Shown one piece after another: positions 1 through 12,399 of a stretch of 64,000 bases of DNA; the stretch's first letter is position 1; every line of letters starts with the position of its first letter. The stretch is from Chionis minor (Eukaryota; Chordata; Aves; Charadriiformes; Chionididae). The translations under genes and the position numbers were made by a program. The stretch spans positions 410,469 through 474,468 of the forward strand of contig VZSF01003599.1 in assembly GCA_013398295.1 (NCBI GenBank), read 5' to 3'. The notes beneath the pieces were generated by a model, which saw nothing but the letters and a program-made list of their open reading frames with translations, did no database searches and had not been told where the DNA came from.

Positions 1-2640
1 ATCTTGCCTACCTTTGTCCTAAAGCTATCACTTTTGTCTTCTTTTTCTGAAAACCAGTGTTTGTAATTTTGGGAAAAAGAGATAAGCCTTTCTCTAAAGT
101 TTTCTTTCATTGGTCTATGTTCCCCTTGGAAGACTGTAGCTTGAGGACAGAAAGGTACATTGATGTGGGAAGAGGATGAAGCTAGATATAGGAATTTGCA
201 TTTTATAAGCAAATTTTAATTCTGCTTTGATTTCAGTCACTGGCAGAATTTCTTTGCCAGATTCTATGCTCTTGAAAATTATTTTAAAATTCAGAATTAG
301 TCCATAATCTCCCTCTTATCTTGTTTTTCCTTATGAGTTTCATTTAAAATTGGTGATTATTGAGCATTAGTTAAGCTGCCTTCCCCCTAAATGCTTGCAA
401 TTCAGTATTTTAAATTTGGTTTCATGGTCCAGAAGCTATTTAGAGCTATATTTATGGTCACAACTGGAATTGTAAACCCTTCTTTAGCCTCTGGCTAAGG
501 GACACATGTGCTTAGGCAGATGTTTCATGACTACGGAAGAAACCATCTCTTAAATACATGACCTGCTTAGCAAATGGATCCTGTTTCCCCAAATGTCAGG
601 AGATGATAACGCTGATAGGAAATCCTCTCTCAAACAACAGTCTGTTCTTTTCAGATGACAGTGGTCTGTTAGCAAGGATTATGAATGCACGCTACTCAGG
701 CTAGAGTTTTCAGAGAAGTCTATGGCACTGGGATTTCTTTAATCTCTTCTGAAAGCACTTGCCCCTGTGTCAGCCTGTGTAGGTACTGTGCCATTCACAT
801 TCCACACTGAAAAGAATTATCCAAGTTAGGATCAGATAACCTTTGTCTGCCAAGACAGTCCTGGAATACTGATTTTCTGATCCCAACATTACAGTCTTCC
901 TTCAAGATACGGATTTTCTTATCATATGCCCTAGCATTTGGGAAAGCGTGCCTCTCACATGATCTGCCTTCAGATGGGCATATATTCCATGTCCTGTTTT
1001 GCTATTCTTATACCTGTATGTCCCCAGTTTAAATATGAAGTACTGTGCTTAGAGTACCTGTGTATTATTTCCTTAGTTGAAAATGCTGTTGTCATTCTAG
1101 ATTTGAAACCTGTCTTTGAATAGATCATATCACCTTGCAATGATCTTCTATCACTGAAGATAGAAACTCAGAAAATCAAGGCACCCATTAACATTTCAGA
1201 GATGTAACATTGCATTATTTTTCACTTTGATACCCAGTACCATGATAGCAGAATGCTTTCCAATCTTAATACCAAAGGAAAAAAATAAATTCTGCTGAAC
1301 TTAATGCCAATTCCTAAGGAATTATTATGACATTGGGTTGAACCATACGTACCATGATACTTAATTATTTTCCTGAGGAAACCATTCACCTCCCAACTCC
1401 TTAATTAAGCTCCTTGAGCAAAAATAGGGTGAGACAGCATTATTCCAAACTTTACAGTGGAGGTATAGTGCAGCTATTAATTATTTGTCTTGCAAAAGGA
1501 AAGGAGATCATAAACAAGGGACAAGGTAGATAAATGACCTACCCTAGATTCTCACAAGGTCAACAACACAACAAGGTAAATGTGATTTGTTCATTTCTCC
1601 CAGTAACTAAACATCACTTACTTTCTTACAGTGTAAAGTTCAGGCCAAAACTAATACTACAATGAGACCTCCAGGCTAATCTCACACCTACAAATACAGG
1701 AAGCAAAACCTACAGCACGAAGAATCCAGTCTGCCCACTGGGAAATTGTACTATACTGTCATCTGCTCTTCCTTCTACTTTCCCTGCATCACAAAGGCAA
1801 ACATGTGGGACCTGTCCTGGTATGTAAAATATGCCAGTTCATTAGACACATGACTCACCCTTGTCCTCAATTGCTTCTTCACTTCTCAACTGACCACAAG
1901 GCCAGAAATATGATTAACTGTGGAATTTAATATATGTCAATTTATCTGCCATTTGCTGTTTGAGGCATGTTGTGAACAAAAGCATAGACTTTCTCATCTT
2001 TTCTTATCCTTCACTCATGTCAGAAATGCCAGATTCCTGAGCTCTACAGTCAGAGAGAAAATAACTGAAATGTCCTTTCCTGAATCAATCCTGTCTCTGC
2101 TGACATGGCAAGACATCAAAAAACTCTGAAGATGAAAAATTGCTTACCGTACATGACAGCAGATTAATAAGAATACAAACACTGGAGCCAAATCATACAG
2201 GTGTTACTTAAATCTGATGCCCATCAGCTCCACCCATTCAGCTAATACCATAGGCTGTATTCTTCACATGCAACTGCCTATAATTGTGCAGTATCCATAA
2301 TAGATTTGCAATACTGGAATACAGTGAAACTCACCTCTGGGAAGAGTGTTTACATGCATAAAACACAAACCAAGGAAGTCCAGTTTGGTGCCTCAGAAGA
2401 AGGCTTATGTAGTACCCCATTACTGGTGGGATTTCTGTATTTCTGTATTTCAAGCTGTCCTGTTTTGTCCTGATTTGCCTCCCATTAAAGTCATTTGTAT
2501 CCCATTAAAGTCACTGGTAGAACTCGCTAGTTCAGTTTTTCCAGACTCAAGTTGAAAGCAGTGCATTTCTGAAGGTCCCTTGCAAAGGCTAATAGTCACC
2601 ACTGACATAACCATGATGAGACAGATATTTCTTTATACAG
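1..2640. other. No gene recognised; AT-rich unique DNA
   Basis: Only short open frames (under 70 codons) occur here, with no familiar protein motif. Near 2475-2520 the 14-mer TCCCATTAAAGTCA occurs twice in quick succession, followed by CTGGTAGAACTC. That resembles the 'CCCATTGAAGTCAATGG' core of an ancient amniote repeat. A short tandem of TTTCTGTA lies just before it near 2432. Nothing else stands out. Confidence 0.6.
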
Positions 2641-2649
2641 TCATAGAAT

Positions 2650-2820
2650 GCTTGGCCCTAACCAAGATCAGAGTCTCACCGTGCAGGAGGAAAATAACAG
2701 ACAATTGTATTCTTATGAGTTTTCTATCTAAACACACAAGGAAAGCAGAAAAGGAATTCTTATTAATATCCCAATTTTACAGGTGGCAGCCGAGAGTAGC
2801 AACTTGTCTAAAGTACCCAT
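2650..2820 (-). repeat. Diverged MIR/CORE-SINE-type relic, antisense
   Basis: Read on the plus strand, the order of elements matches an inverted amniote MIR-type SINE. It begins with a 'CTAACCAAGATCAGAG' segment, has a middle 'TATCTAAACACACAAGG' segment, and ends with 'CCAATTTTACAGGTGGCAG' followed by 'AGTAGCAACTTGTCTAAAG'. The last two are degraded forms of the usual 'ccattttacagatgggga' and 'agtgacttgcccaaggtca' words. Divergence is high. The family was assigned by eye, and the boundaries are good to about 20 bp. Confidence 0.5.
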
Positions 2821-2830
2821 TCCTGTACTT

Positions 2831-5800
2831 TAGAAACACAACAGATTTTCCCCTTCCAGTATCGCTCTCTCAAGATATCAGAGATACTTATGAACAAAAG
2901 CTGCTATGGTACAAATATCTCAAGGTTCATTATTGCTTCCATTAAGGACAGTAGAATCCAGGAAGGCAGAAGTTAGCTTGAAACAGAAAAACCAAAAACA
3001 GTTACAGAAAAGGGACACAAAAAACCTGTGAGTAATAGCATAGCTCTAACTGCTAGCTCCCTCCAGCAACTTGCCAGCCATTCTTCATATCTTTTTTTTT
3101 TTTTTTGTTATTCCTTTTGATTTCCCTGATACCATGAGCTAAGTAAGTTTGGATAGTGAGGGACAATGCACAAGCAAAGCTGTGTACCTAAAAATCGGTG
3201 ATGAATTTAATCACTTCTTCTCTGCTCTTTCAGCTAAAGAATAATCAAATCCAGAAGCACAGTTGAATTAATTCAGTAGATTTTGAGTTATATTAATGAA
3301 AGATAAAGGCTTTAAAGCTTCACTGCATTAGAATTACCTTAGCATGAGGTCCGCACTTGTGTTGGCCTATCACATCTGTTCCTTACCTTCCCTCTTCTTT
3401 TCTGTCTTAGAAGTTATTAAATGGCAAAGTTCTCAAAAGAAGCTTATACTGCATGTTGATAAAATGTTTCTTGCCATTACAACTGCTCAAAAGTTGGCAA
3501 AATCAATTATTTTTGTTATCATGCAGAACATTTTCTCTTTTTATCTGTAGAATTTTGTCTGACTTCTCCAAAAAGCAAAAAAAAAAAAGCTTTTCTGTCA
3601 CTTACTAAAACTCTAGAGACACTGTCTGGTAGCTTTCTGCTTGCCCTGCCTCTCAAATCAATGTGAATTCTACATGGAGGATGGCAGCAGGCCCAAATCT
3701 ACATGAAGCTCCTGTTTAAATATGATATTCAAAGTGAGTCTGAAATGTGACAGGTATACAAAACAAGACCTTAGAGGTTTTGGCCAAGAATCTGAACAAA
3801 AAATTTTTCTGAAATTGAAGAGAGTTTAGTAATTCAGTTTTGAAGCTCTGTTCAAAGGCCTCTGGAATGAGAAGCACATTCCCTGAATCTCCCTGGGGAA
3901 TTTGGATATCCATTTCTGAAAATGCGCTCTGCTAGCTTGGAGGGTTGTGAAGATCAACAATTGACATGGCTTGCCTATCTGGAGAGACCAGTCTCCATGA
4001 GAAGCCTTGCTCTAAGGGGCCAGCTAGATATGGGCCTATAACAAAACTTGGCCCGTTAAACTGGAACTTAAGCGCAGCTCCTAACGGGCATAGACCTGGC
4101 TATCATTCTTAGTCTAACAGTGAATTTTAACCCAATTATAGGATTTTGAACAAAACAACACAGCCAAATATTTTTGCTAACTTATTCAGTCCTGATGTTT
4201 CCCCTTTAGGGAATGGAGGCTGACTCTTCACCCCTGTCCCTGCTTACTTCCAGACTTCCCAGGGAATTACTATAAGAATTAAATTCATCTGTGTCACCAA
4301 CTCTAACAGGAATCAAACATGACTTCCAAACAAGCAATGTTGCACCTTTTTGGATGTATTTCTCTTTCTTTCTACATCCTTGACCTGCTACTAAGTTAAG
4401 TCGTCACCCGTTTTGCTTCTTCTTAGAGCTGGTTCTGTATTTATTTGTTTGCTTAGAAAGATACTGTTTTTCATGATGTCTGAATACAACAGAAATATAT
4501 AGCATCAAAGACTGGAATGATACTTGGCCAAAGTAAGACATTTTCCTAACTTGCAACTGAACAAGAGTACAGTTTTTAAGTCCTGCATTTTTGGGGTAAT
4601 TTTCACCAGGGATTAAAAGCTGTCCTAACCACTAGATAATACAAGCCTTGAGAAAAAGAGCATGTATGATTACTGCCAGGTGTTTCCATATCCAGTTTAA
4701 ACAGGAAAAAACAATCAGCATCTGAAAGCCCTTGCAAAATTCATCAAGGTCCCAGCAAGCACTCCATGCTCTCACAGAGGACCTGGGAGCTAACTGACAG
4801 CGCCAACTTTGACCTCAGCCAGATCATCCCTCAGTTACCTACTGGAAAATAAAAGAATCTGGGGAGAAAAGCTAGAAAGTGACTGATGATGCACTTGTGA
4901 TGCATTTATCAGGCAGGTTGTTAAGCTGCAATAGTAGAACATTCCTTGCATAAAACAGATTAAGAAATCAAAGCCGTACATCTTCCATACGTTTTCAGAT
5001 CTACGATTGAATGACACAGTGAATGCTTTTCTGTCATGGGATAAGGCTGACCTTTAACATAGGGAAAAAAAATAAATGCCAGTGATGTGCCAGACATGAT
5101 TAATGGGGAAAAAAAGAGAGTTCTTTCCAAACAGCATTAGTGATCAGGTGGGGGAAAACTGTGCAAAAGACTCGAAACACATCAGTGCCCGAGCCAAGGG
5201 AGCACACAACAGTTCCATCCCCTCTAAAGCTATCTGCTTCTTTCCTCTGCAATTCATCCATTCCTCCAAAAGACCTCTACAGAGAATCTTTTCCAGGCTG
5301 TGATCTGATACGTGTGGCCAAATAGGATAACAAGGTAAGGAAACTTGACCATACGCTCATTTCAGGTGGAGTACCTGCAGGGAGGAAAACAGATACAATT
5401 TTGCTTTTCGAACAAAAGAGACAAGAAAGAAGTCAGAAAATATGATACGGATTCTCTTGTCTCTGTGCTGGTAAGTGCTATTGGCTGCCACCTCATAAGG
5501 CAATCAAAGAGCTTATAAAAACCTTCACCATTAAAGACTTTTTCCATGCCCAGGAAAACGAGAAATAAAGTCACAGATGTGTTGGTTCAAAGCTTCCTTT
5601 GTAGGTGCCGAATGGTAGAGCAGAAGAAGCTCGAAGAAGGAATGCTGATCATTGAAGCTAAGAGGAACTGGAAGCACAGGTGTTCTCAACTGCCATCCTG
5701 GAGATTTCTCAGCAAGTACCCTGCCTTCTGAATGGAAATGAGATCACTCTCGGTTTATTCTGAGCCTGCTATATGAGAAAACGACTGCAAAACCAAACAA

Positions 5801-7250
5801 TGCAGCAATATGTAGAAGAGTAATTACAGCTTCCAGTTTGGCTCTTTTGCTCCCACTGCATTTCTGCTTTTCTTTGCTTTCTTTTCATTGTTTTCATTTC
5901 AGTTTTGAACTTATTAAAAACATCTGCAGTTTGACTGGGAGGTCTGCCATGGAGTAACATCTCTATCATGCTCTTTGACTTGACTTGCTTCCTAGACCAG
6001 ATTCTGCTGTCTTGTTGTATAGGCTCTCAGGTGTGGTAATTATTTTTCTCTGAAGTTACTGAATATTCTTGATTAGCAAAGAATGCAGCCTTTGCTCAAG
6101 TTGTGTGATAAGCCCAGAAATGGAAATTTAGATTTTGCTTGACTTTTGGGACTTTGTCCTATGATAAATGGTTTCTTTACATAGGATTGCTGCTTGCTCC
6201 CTTCATTTAATCTTCCCTGAGGCAGTGGAGAAATATGTAGTAAATTTCTACAGACTGTATTCTCTGGCACCTAGCACAATTAAAAGAATTTATCAGAAAG
6301 ACTGCTTCAGAATTCTCTGCACCAGCCAGAACTATGTAGCTTGTAGGTTGTCTTGTTAATGTATAGCTATGGATGGGCCAACAGAGGTCGATTTCAGCTG
6401 AAGGTCGGATTCCAGTCTTGCATGTCAGAATGAACTAAGTGAGGCTTAAATTCAGTAGTGCAGCTTTCATGAGTGACATTTATATCAGAGGGAGTTGTTC
6501 ATAAGCAGCAGGATCTGCTGTCCTATCTTCTAGTGTGGATGTTGTAAGTTATTAATTTGAGAAAAGAAAGCCATACAAAAGTCAGCAGATGTTAAGTCAT
6601 GTTTCTGAGGCTAAAATAGGTCCCCATATGTTGCTTTTACATTCTGTTTCCTTTCCCCTTCCACACTTCTGTACAACACGTAGTTGAAGACTGTATTCAA
6701 TCTGTTTAGCTGATTTGCTTTCCACATTGTACCCACCACCCATTTACAGCCAAGTTTGCAGTTGTTCCCATCCAAACCGTAACCTTGAGACATCCTCCAC
6801 ACTCACACCGAAATGTCATGATTATTCCAAAAGATCATGTCTTGCAATAATCAGACTGCTTTCAGGGGCCGTCTGTTTTTTTGGCTTTCTTGGAAAGTGG
6901 CACCCTCAGGTCCCACACATAGATGGAATGTTTCCAGTCAATGGTCTTATCTGTACAACAAACCTCTGCCTCAAGCTCATCTCCTTGCTAACACAGAAAC
7001 ATTGGAGTTTGCCGTAAATATCTGTAAAAGCCAATATGTGAGTAATAAGAGAACTGAAACAAATATTTTCTTCCTGCATTAACGAACATGAATTCCCCCT
7101 GCAGCTCCCTGAACCACTGACAACCATTAAACTTGTTCCTCCATGCATTGTTTTTGCCACTGTGTATTTTTAATTCTGTTCTTGCTGCTAGATGGCTTTT
7201 AAACCATCCCATGCAACACAGAAAAGTAAATTGAAATTAGCATTGTCTAA
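2831..7250. other. No gene recognised; unique DNA with one T15 tract
   Basis: A homopolymer of 15 T lies at 3092-3106. Open frames are short, overlap on both strands and carry no recognisable domain. Near 6230-6300 a stretch ending 'CTGGCACCTAGCACAATTA' faintly recalls the 3' part of MIR, but is too weak to call. Confidence 0.6.
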
Positions 7251-7640
7251 ACCCCTAATTACAGCATTATTACTTTTTCTTTGCTGAAAAATTAAAGGGA
7301 AAAATCCCACACTTGTCAAAAGAAAAGGCATTGTCACATTTTTAAGTCAAAGTTAATTATGAATTATGGATCATTTGCAAGAAAGCAATACAAAAGTACC
7401 CACCGGGCCTGTATCCAAAGTAAAAATGAATTTATGACAAAGTTGATATTGACCCATCATTTATAAAGTCTGTTAAATTCATCTTAGACCGGGTTTCTAG
7501 TGGAAGATGATTTATTAAACAAAGTAATATAAAATGTAATGAAATAGATTAAGTCTCTTTTTGAAATATTGTTATCCATTAGATCTGGTAAATTTAAGTC
7601 TGTTTAAACATGAAATACTACTTCAGCAGATACTCCAGCT
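7250..7640. other. Candidate conserved non-coding element (composition only)
   Basis: This is AT-rich, low-CpG sequence of high complexity, with several homeodomain-type TAATTA/ATTA cores (for example near 7255 and 7353) and AGATTAAGT-type words. No long open frame or repeat signature is present. It has the texture of vertebrate conserved non-coding elements, but conservation cannot be judged from one sequence, so this is inference only. Confidence 0.2.
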
Positions 7641-7819
7641 CCTACCTAAATGTGGGGTTGCTAATGCTTTAGTCTCCTATGTTGAAAAATCTTTGTCAGG
7701 AGAATAGATGGTGGTAATGATTTTATTTATTTTGGGGCTTTAAATTAATCAACTTTACGATATCTCAACAATTGCAAATCTTTTCTGCCTCCACAAAGAA
7801 TACAGACTTTATCCAATTT

Positions 7820-8560
7820 AGATGCAGAAGTGTTCCACCCCGATTATCCGGGCCGCTGAACAATTGGTGTTACTCAGAGTTAAGCCGTCTTCCAAAGAGC
7901 ATTCCATGTTCACCAGGGTTTTGTCCACACTATAGTGGAAATGGTCGCAGCAGCACAGGAGACAATTTGGCATCAAGAGAAAGCAGTGGCCGTGAAGGTG
8001 CATCAGCAAAAAGGTCCCTGGGGCTAAGCAGCTGAAACGTATTCACTGGCAGGCACGTACTTGTAGTTGTCCCTTGGGGTATGCCTGCATGGTCCCATCA
8101 GCAACAGGCCATGGTGCAGTCCTCTCCGGGCTGGTGATAATCCAAGCAGAAAGACCGTGTGCTGAAAAACAACATGGTGGTTGTCAGGCACGTGACAGGT
8201 TGCTGTGCGTGTGAGGTTGTCATGCCCGTGCTGGCACTGGGCAGCCAAGCTCACGTAAATGCGGCTAAACTGTTTCCAGATCTGAGTTGATGCATGGTTA
8301 CCTCTGCTAAAGGGTTTACGGGCTCCACCACCATGTAATATATTTTCCTGACATCGTTTGTGTCTCCACAATGTCTCCATAAGGCTGCCAAGTATTCTGG
8401 TGCGTTTTACTTTTGGATACGTCAAGCCACAATGCTTGATAGGACTGGATGTAACTTTTCTTGCCCGTGTTGTGTAGATCGTGGCTCTGGGCACGTTCTT
8501 GAGGGAAAGGAGGCCGGAGGCACCCCATGGTCCCACTCAGCAGGTAAATGTTTGGGAAAA
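7820..8560. other. CpG-enriched patch with overlapping open frames
   Basis: About 20 CpG dinucleotides fall in some 740 bp at about 50% GC, while the flanks are AT-rich and almost free of CpG. The longest open frame outside repeats lies here on the minus strand (8024-8536, 170 codons). A second minus-strand frame (8316-8528, 70 codons) and a plus frame (7772-8035) overlap it. I recognise no domain in any of them. Neither a signal peptide, zinc-finger spacing nor a retroviral motif is visible. It could be a lineage-specific exon, a decayed retrocopy, an old LTR or a small CpG island. An AATAAA lies downstream on the plus strand near 8846, but no poly-A tail follows it. Confidence 0.35.
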
Positions 8561-8869
8561 CCAGTGACGTCTGTTAACTCTAAAAGAAGACAGCACTCAG
8601 AGACAGAGCCAGGTACACACATTACAGCCTAGGAATGAACTGAAGGATGTGAGTAGCTTCAGGGAAATCAGAGTATCCTCCATAGAACTCAGGTAATCTA
8701 TTGCTGCCAAATATAAAGATATTCTTCACTGCTGAGTTGTGCATGTGTGCTTTATGGTGTAAGGTCCCATGCATCTCCTGCACACCCTTGGCTGGATCTC
8801 TGGTTACTAATCTATTGCTAGAAGTGCTAGGATTCATTTCTTGAAATAAATCTCTGCTGTACTGCTTGA

Positions 8870-11020
8870 ATGGTTTATAACTTCACTTCTCTATGTGTTC
8901 CAACAACATTAATTCTGTTGTAATGACTCCTGTAAAGATATCATTTGAATAGTAATGTTTTATCGGTTTTACTTTCACCTGTTTTCCAGAATAATCCATT
9001 CTCTTATCTCACTTCTACTTTTCAGCCTTTGAACATTTTTAAGCTTTAGTTTTTGTGCACAATGCAAAGTCTTATTGCCACAGGAAAGGCAGTCTCTCTC
9101 TTTGTTTTTTTTTTAATTTATTCATAATTAAAACTCTCATGTTAGTGACAGTTTTCAAATCTGACATGACATTTTTATAATCTAGTTAATATCTCAAAAG
9201 GTTTTTCTGCATTGCAGCCTGGGAATTATGCAAATTAAAATAAGAAAAAAAAGCATTGCCTCAATGTTGTTTAATCATAAAGCTATGACTGAAGAATTAT
9301 TATTGTTTTTATTATGGGAAAACTACATTACAGGTTTTTTGCCAAAAGCGGGTGATAGCTCAGTACATTCTGCACTGTAAGAATTCTCCCTTTCCTACAG
9401 TTTGCTTTCACAGACAGAAAGATGTAATAATAGATTCACTGCCACTGCAAATATACTTGGCCTTAGTCCAAACCTGGGGTTGAAGTTAATAGAAAGATTC
9501 AGTAATGTGCTTGGGATCAGGCCCTTTATAAATTTAATCGACTGTCATACTTTCCTCCTGTTTTTTTCCATGCCACTTGATGTTCTACACTGCAAGATCT
9601 TATACGCACAGACATGTTTGCACGCCATGTGTTCAGCCTTGGCTGGAGGAGCTAGATGCTACTGTAGACTAGGTACTAAGAGGGCAGTTTTTTCTTTATA
9701 ATGGCTCTAAATTTTTAATTTTGTGTCTCTACAGTTAATTACTGAATTCTTATCCCTATATTGTGTTGGGATTAGTGGGACTCCCTCAGTCCAAGGGCAG
9801 CTGTGAAATGCATCACAGAGGTAATCCATACATCTCATTTATCCCTTAGCGGAGATTCTCTTTGGCAGCGGCAAGCACAGGCAGTTCGTAATCTCCACAG
9901 AGCCCTACCTACAATAAAATAATATACTTTGATGGCAGGAAGGGCTGGTAACTCAAAGATCCATGTGGCTTTGTCACGCTACTGTATCAAGGGAGGAGGG
10001 AAGTCCTGAGGTTTTGCCTGATTTTTTAAGGTAGAGGAGGGGCAGAAGAGGAGAGCCTGACCTATATTTGGAAGTCCCAGGACTGCCAGTGGAAAAGGTT
10101 GGGACAAAGATTGAGGATAGGGCATGGCCCAAAGGTGCACAATATTTAGAAGAGGGAATTATGCATTCCTTATGCATTCACTGCAGCCAGCCCCTCGAGA
10201 GCTTTCCTATGGGTGAAAGTAAATAGTGATATGAGTACCTAAGCTGAGAAGCATGCCTAGAGCCGAACTCCAGCAGCCAAATGATTTATAGTATATTTAC
10301 TTTTCCTGGACATCCAGCCAGCAGTCACCATCATTACTGTGTCACTGGAGAGTCTATTATTGCTCCAATCTCTTACTCATTTTCACTCTGCTCTTTCTAA
10401 TACTTGAGGGCCAGGCAGGATTACACCATTACACCAAGACTTAGACTATCACAGTGTTCCTACAAAGTCTGCGACTACCAGGGGTCTTTGGCCTTGTAAA
10501 TAGTTTCCTTGCACATGCCCAGGTGGCCCCAAATGTATTCAGTTCAGTGACCTAGTGCCTGTATTTGCTTAGTGTCTTGTGTGACATGCAGAACTGGACA
10601 ATTTGTCCCACCAGGAATCTTTCCCAGACCTGTGCAGAAGAGCTCCTGCCCCTGCAAGCCTTAGGGCACTCATATAAAACTGGCTTATTCCTCTGGGATA
10701 GAGTGTATGGTATTTTATTTTGAGGACTTATGTTGCCAGCTGATCAGTTCTGTCTTCAGACACAAAAGCTGACCCAAGGCACTTTCTTTCCTGTCATTTC
10801 CCTTCATCAGAAATGAGTCATTGAGAGTGAAAGATCAAAAGTAAAATCAGTGCAAGAGAGCAGTGAAGTGCACAGTTTGAGTGTGTGTACACGTGCTTCT
10901 AGCTGTAAAGGACTGCAGCTGAATGCTATAAATTTTAAAGAGATGGCACGCAGAAATGGAGCTGCTCATTCAAACCCCACAATGATGGAGCTAAGGATTG
11001 TCCACAGGGAATGACTGACC
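8870..11020. other. No gene recognised; unique DNA
   Basis: AT-rich sequence with short open frames only. The phrase GGGATCAGGCCCT near 9510 is a word often found at the edge of an ancient amniote interspersed repeat, but nothing around it supports a full copy. No microsatellite or hairpin of note was seen. Confidence 0.55.
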
Positions 11021-11029
11021 ACTGGGCTT

Positions 11030-11145
11030 GAGCCTGGACTCTGGCTAACAACTCCTGCTTAATCTAAATAAGTTGCCTAACTCCGTTTGGTCTTACAGCC
11101 TGTAAAATCCACTTGCATAACAGGCTAGATGACCTCAAAGTCAAA
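11030..11145 (+). repeat. Possible MIR relic, sense
   Basis: The segment 'AATAAGTTGCCTAACTCCG' followed shortly by 'CAGCCTGTAAAATCCAC' follows the MIR core order 'gcaagttacttaacctctctg ... tcatctgtaaaatgg'. It ends in a 'GCTAGATGACCTCAAAG' phrase that could instead be the 3' tail of a CR1/L3-type LINE. Both words are degraded, so this is a by-eye call of moderate strength. Confidence 0.35.
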
Positions 11146-11149
11146 GGGA

Positions 11150-12235
11150 AGGCTGTATGAGTAATTTCTCTACAGTGAAGTGGTTTATCTCATGGCTTCA
11201 TCGGTGAGGACAGCAGTTTTCTTGAGTTCAAAAGCATCCATGTTTGCTTGTTGTAATATTGAGCTTGTTGCTGCCTTGTGAGGACTGTGTGCGCAGTGCT
11301 CAGTCATGTAAAGTCATATTTATAACATATATTTGGGTAATCTGTTTCTCCAACCATACAATATCTGAGCTGGAAACCTTCCCCATTTCTTATACATTTT
11401 CAAATTGTGCCAGGCTATAGGAGAACTATAACAGCTACAGTATGCATGTGTGTTATGCAGAACACAACATACATGTGTTCATACTACGATAAACTGGAAT
11501 GACCCTTAAACATAAAATTTTAAATGCCATACATTCACTAACTTTATAATAGTTTACAAGTAGATACTTGTAAATGGCAGAAATTTATTTACATACCAGA
11601 ATAATTCTTATATAACTGAGAAATGCCTTTAGCATAATTTATGAAGGTTGCTTAGCTGATACTTACAGCAGCTGCAGTAAATCCAAGATGCAGCTTCAAA
11701 CGCATTCACAGTATCTCCCTAAGATGTAACCTAATACTGTCAGGAAACGTCAGCTTTAAACAAATAACTCAACACAACACTGTACTAAATAAAGATTATG
11801 ACAATCTAATGCTGATCTTCAAACTTGAGATGTTTAGGCACAACTGAATTGATTTTTTTTCTTTTTTAAAAGCAAAAGGTCAGCCAGAAAAACAGTATTT
11901 CAGAGTTCAATCAGTTCACAGCCCTCAAACATATTTTGCAATATCTTAAAATTTCACTACAGAAAGAACAATATGACCGTTTGTATTGTCCCGCCAAGAG
12001 GGGAACAGCAAAGATGATGCAGCATCTGAGTTTTAGTGAAAAAAGGCAAGTAGCACTGGATTAGTTCAATGATTAAGCCCACAGTCATTGCATCGTCTTT
12101 TATTGCCTTTGTTCCATTCTTACGAAGGACAGAACAAGATCACATATCTTGGTTTTTTTTCTGTATACCCATCTTCTATGCTTTATTTTCCCATACAATT
12201 AGTGGTATAGTGATACCACAACCCCTAACAACCTT
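11150..12235. other. No gene recognised; contains an imperfect inverted repeat
   Basis: Around 11440-11485 the sequence GTATGCATGTGTGTT is followed, after a short spacer, by AACATACATGTGTTCATAC. These form an imperfect inverted repeat of about 15 bp per arm. The rest is AT-rich with short open frames only. Confidence 0.5.
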
Positions 12236-12239
12236 AATC

Positions 12240-12385
12240 CCTTCTCAATGGACAAAAAGGGTTAAGGCAGGGAAGGGAAGTGATAAGGCCCGTGTCACAC
12301 AGTGGCTTGGTACCAGAATCAGAAATAGAACCCCGGTCTCCTGAGTCACACGCTAGAGCCTTATCTCTTAGATAACGCTGTCATC
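12240..12385 (-). repeat. MIR/CORE-SINE relic, antisense
   Basis: Plus-strand words appear in the inverted MIR order. 'GGGTTAAGGCAGGGAAGGG' and 'AAGTGATAAGGCCCGTGTCA' come first, then 'CACACAGTGGCTTGGTACCAG', where the family reads 'ggtcacacagtgagtcagtgg'. Next is 'AGAAATAGAACCCCGGTCTC' (family 'ggaatagaacccaggtctc'), then 'CTGAGTCACACGCTAGAGCC'. This is the clearest MIR copy in the left half. It carries the tRNA-related end on its right side, so its transcription direction would be leftward. Confidence 0.65.
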
Positions 12386-12399
12386 AGAAATAAATACCA

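Noticed and set aside
8024..8536. 170-codon minus-strand open frame as a protein-coding gene
   Set aside because: No domain or familiar motif, no splice or promoter context, and overlapping frames are also open. Expected by chance about once or twice in 64 kb. Kept only as part of a CpG-enriched patch.
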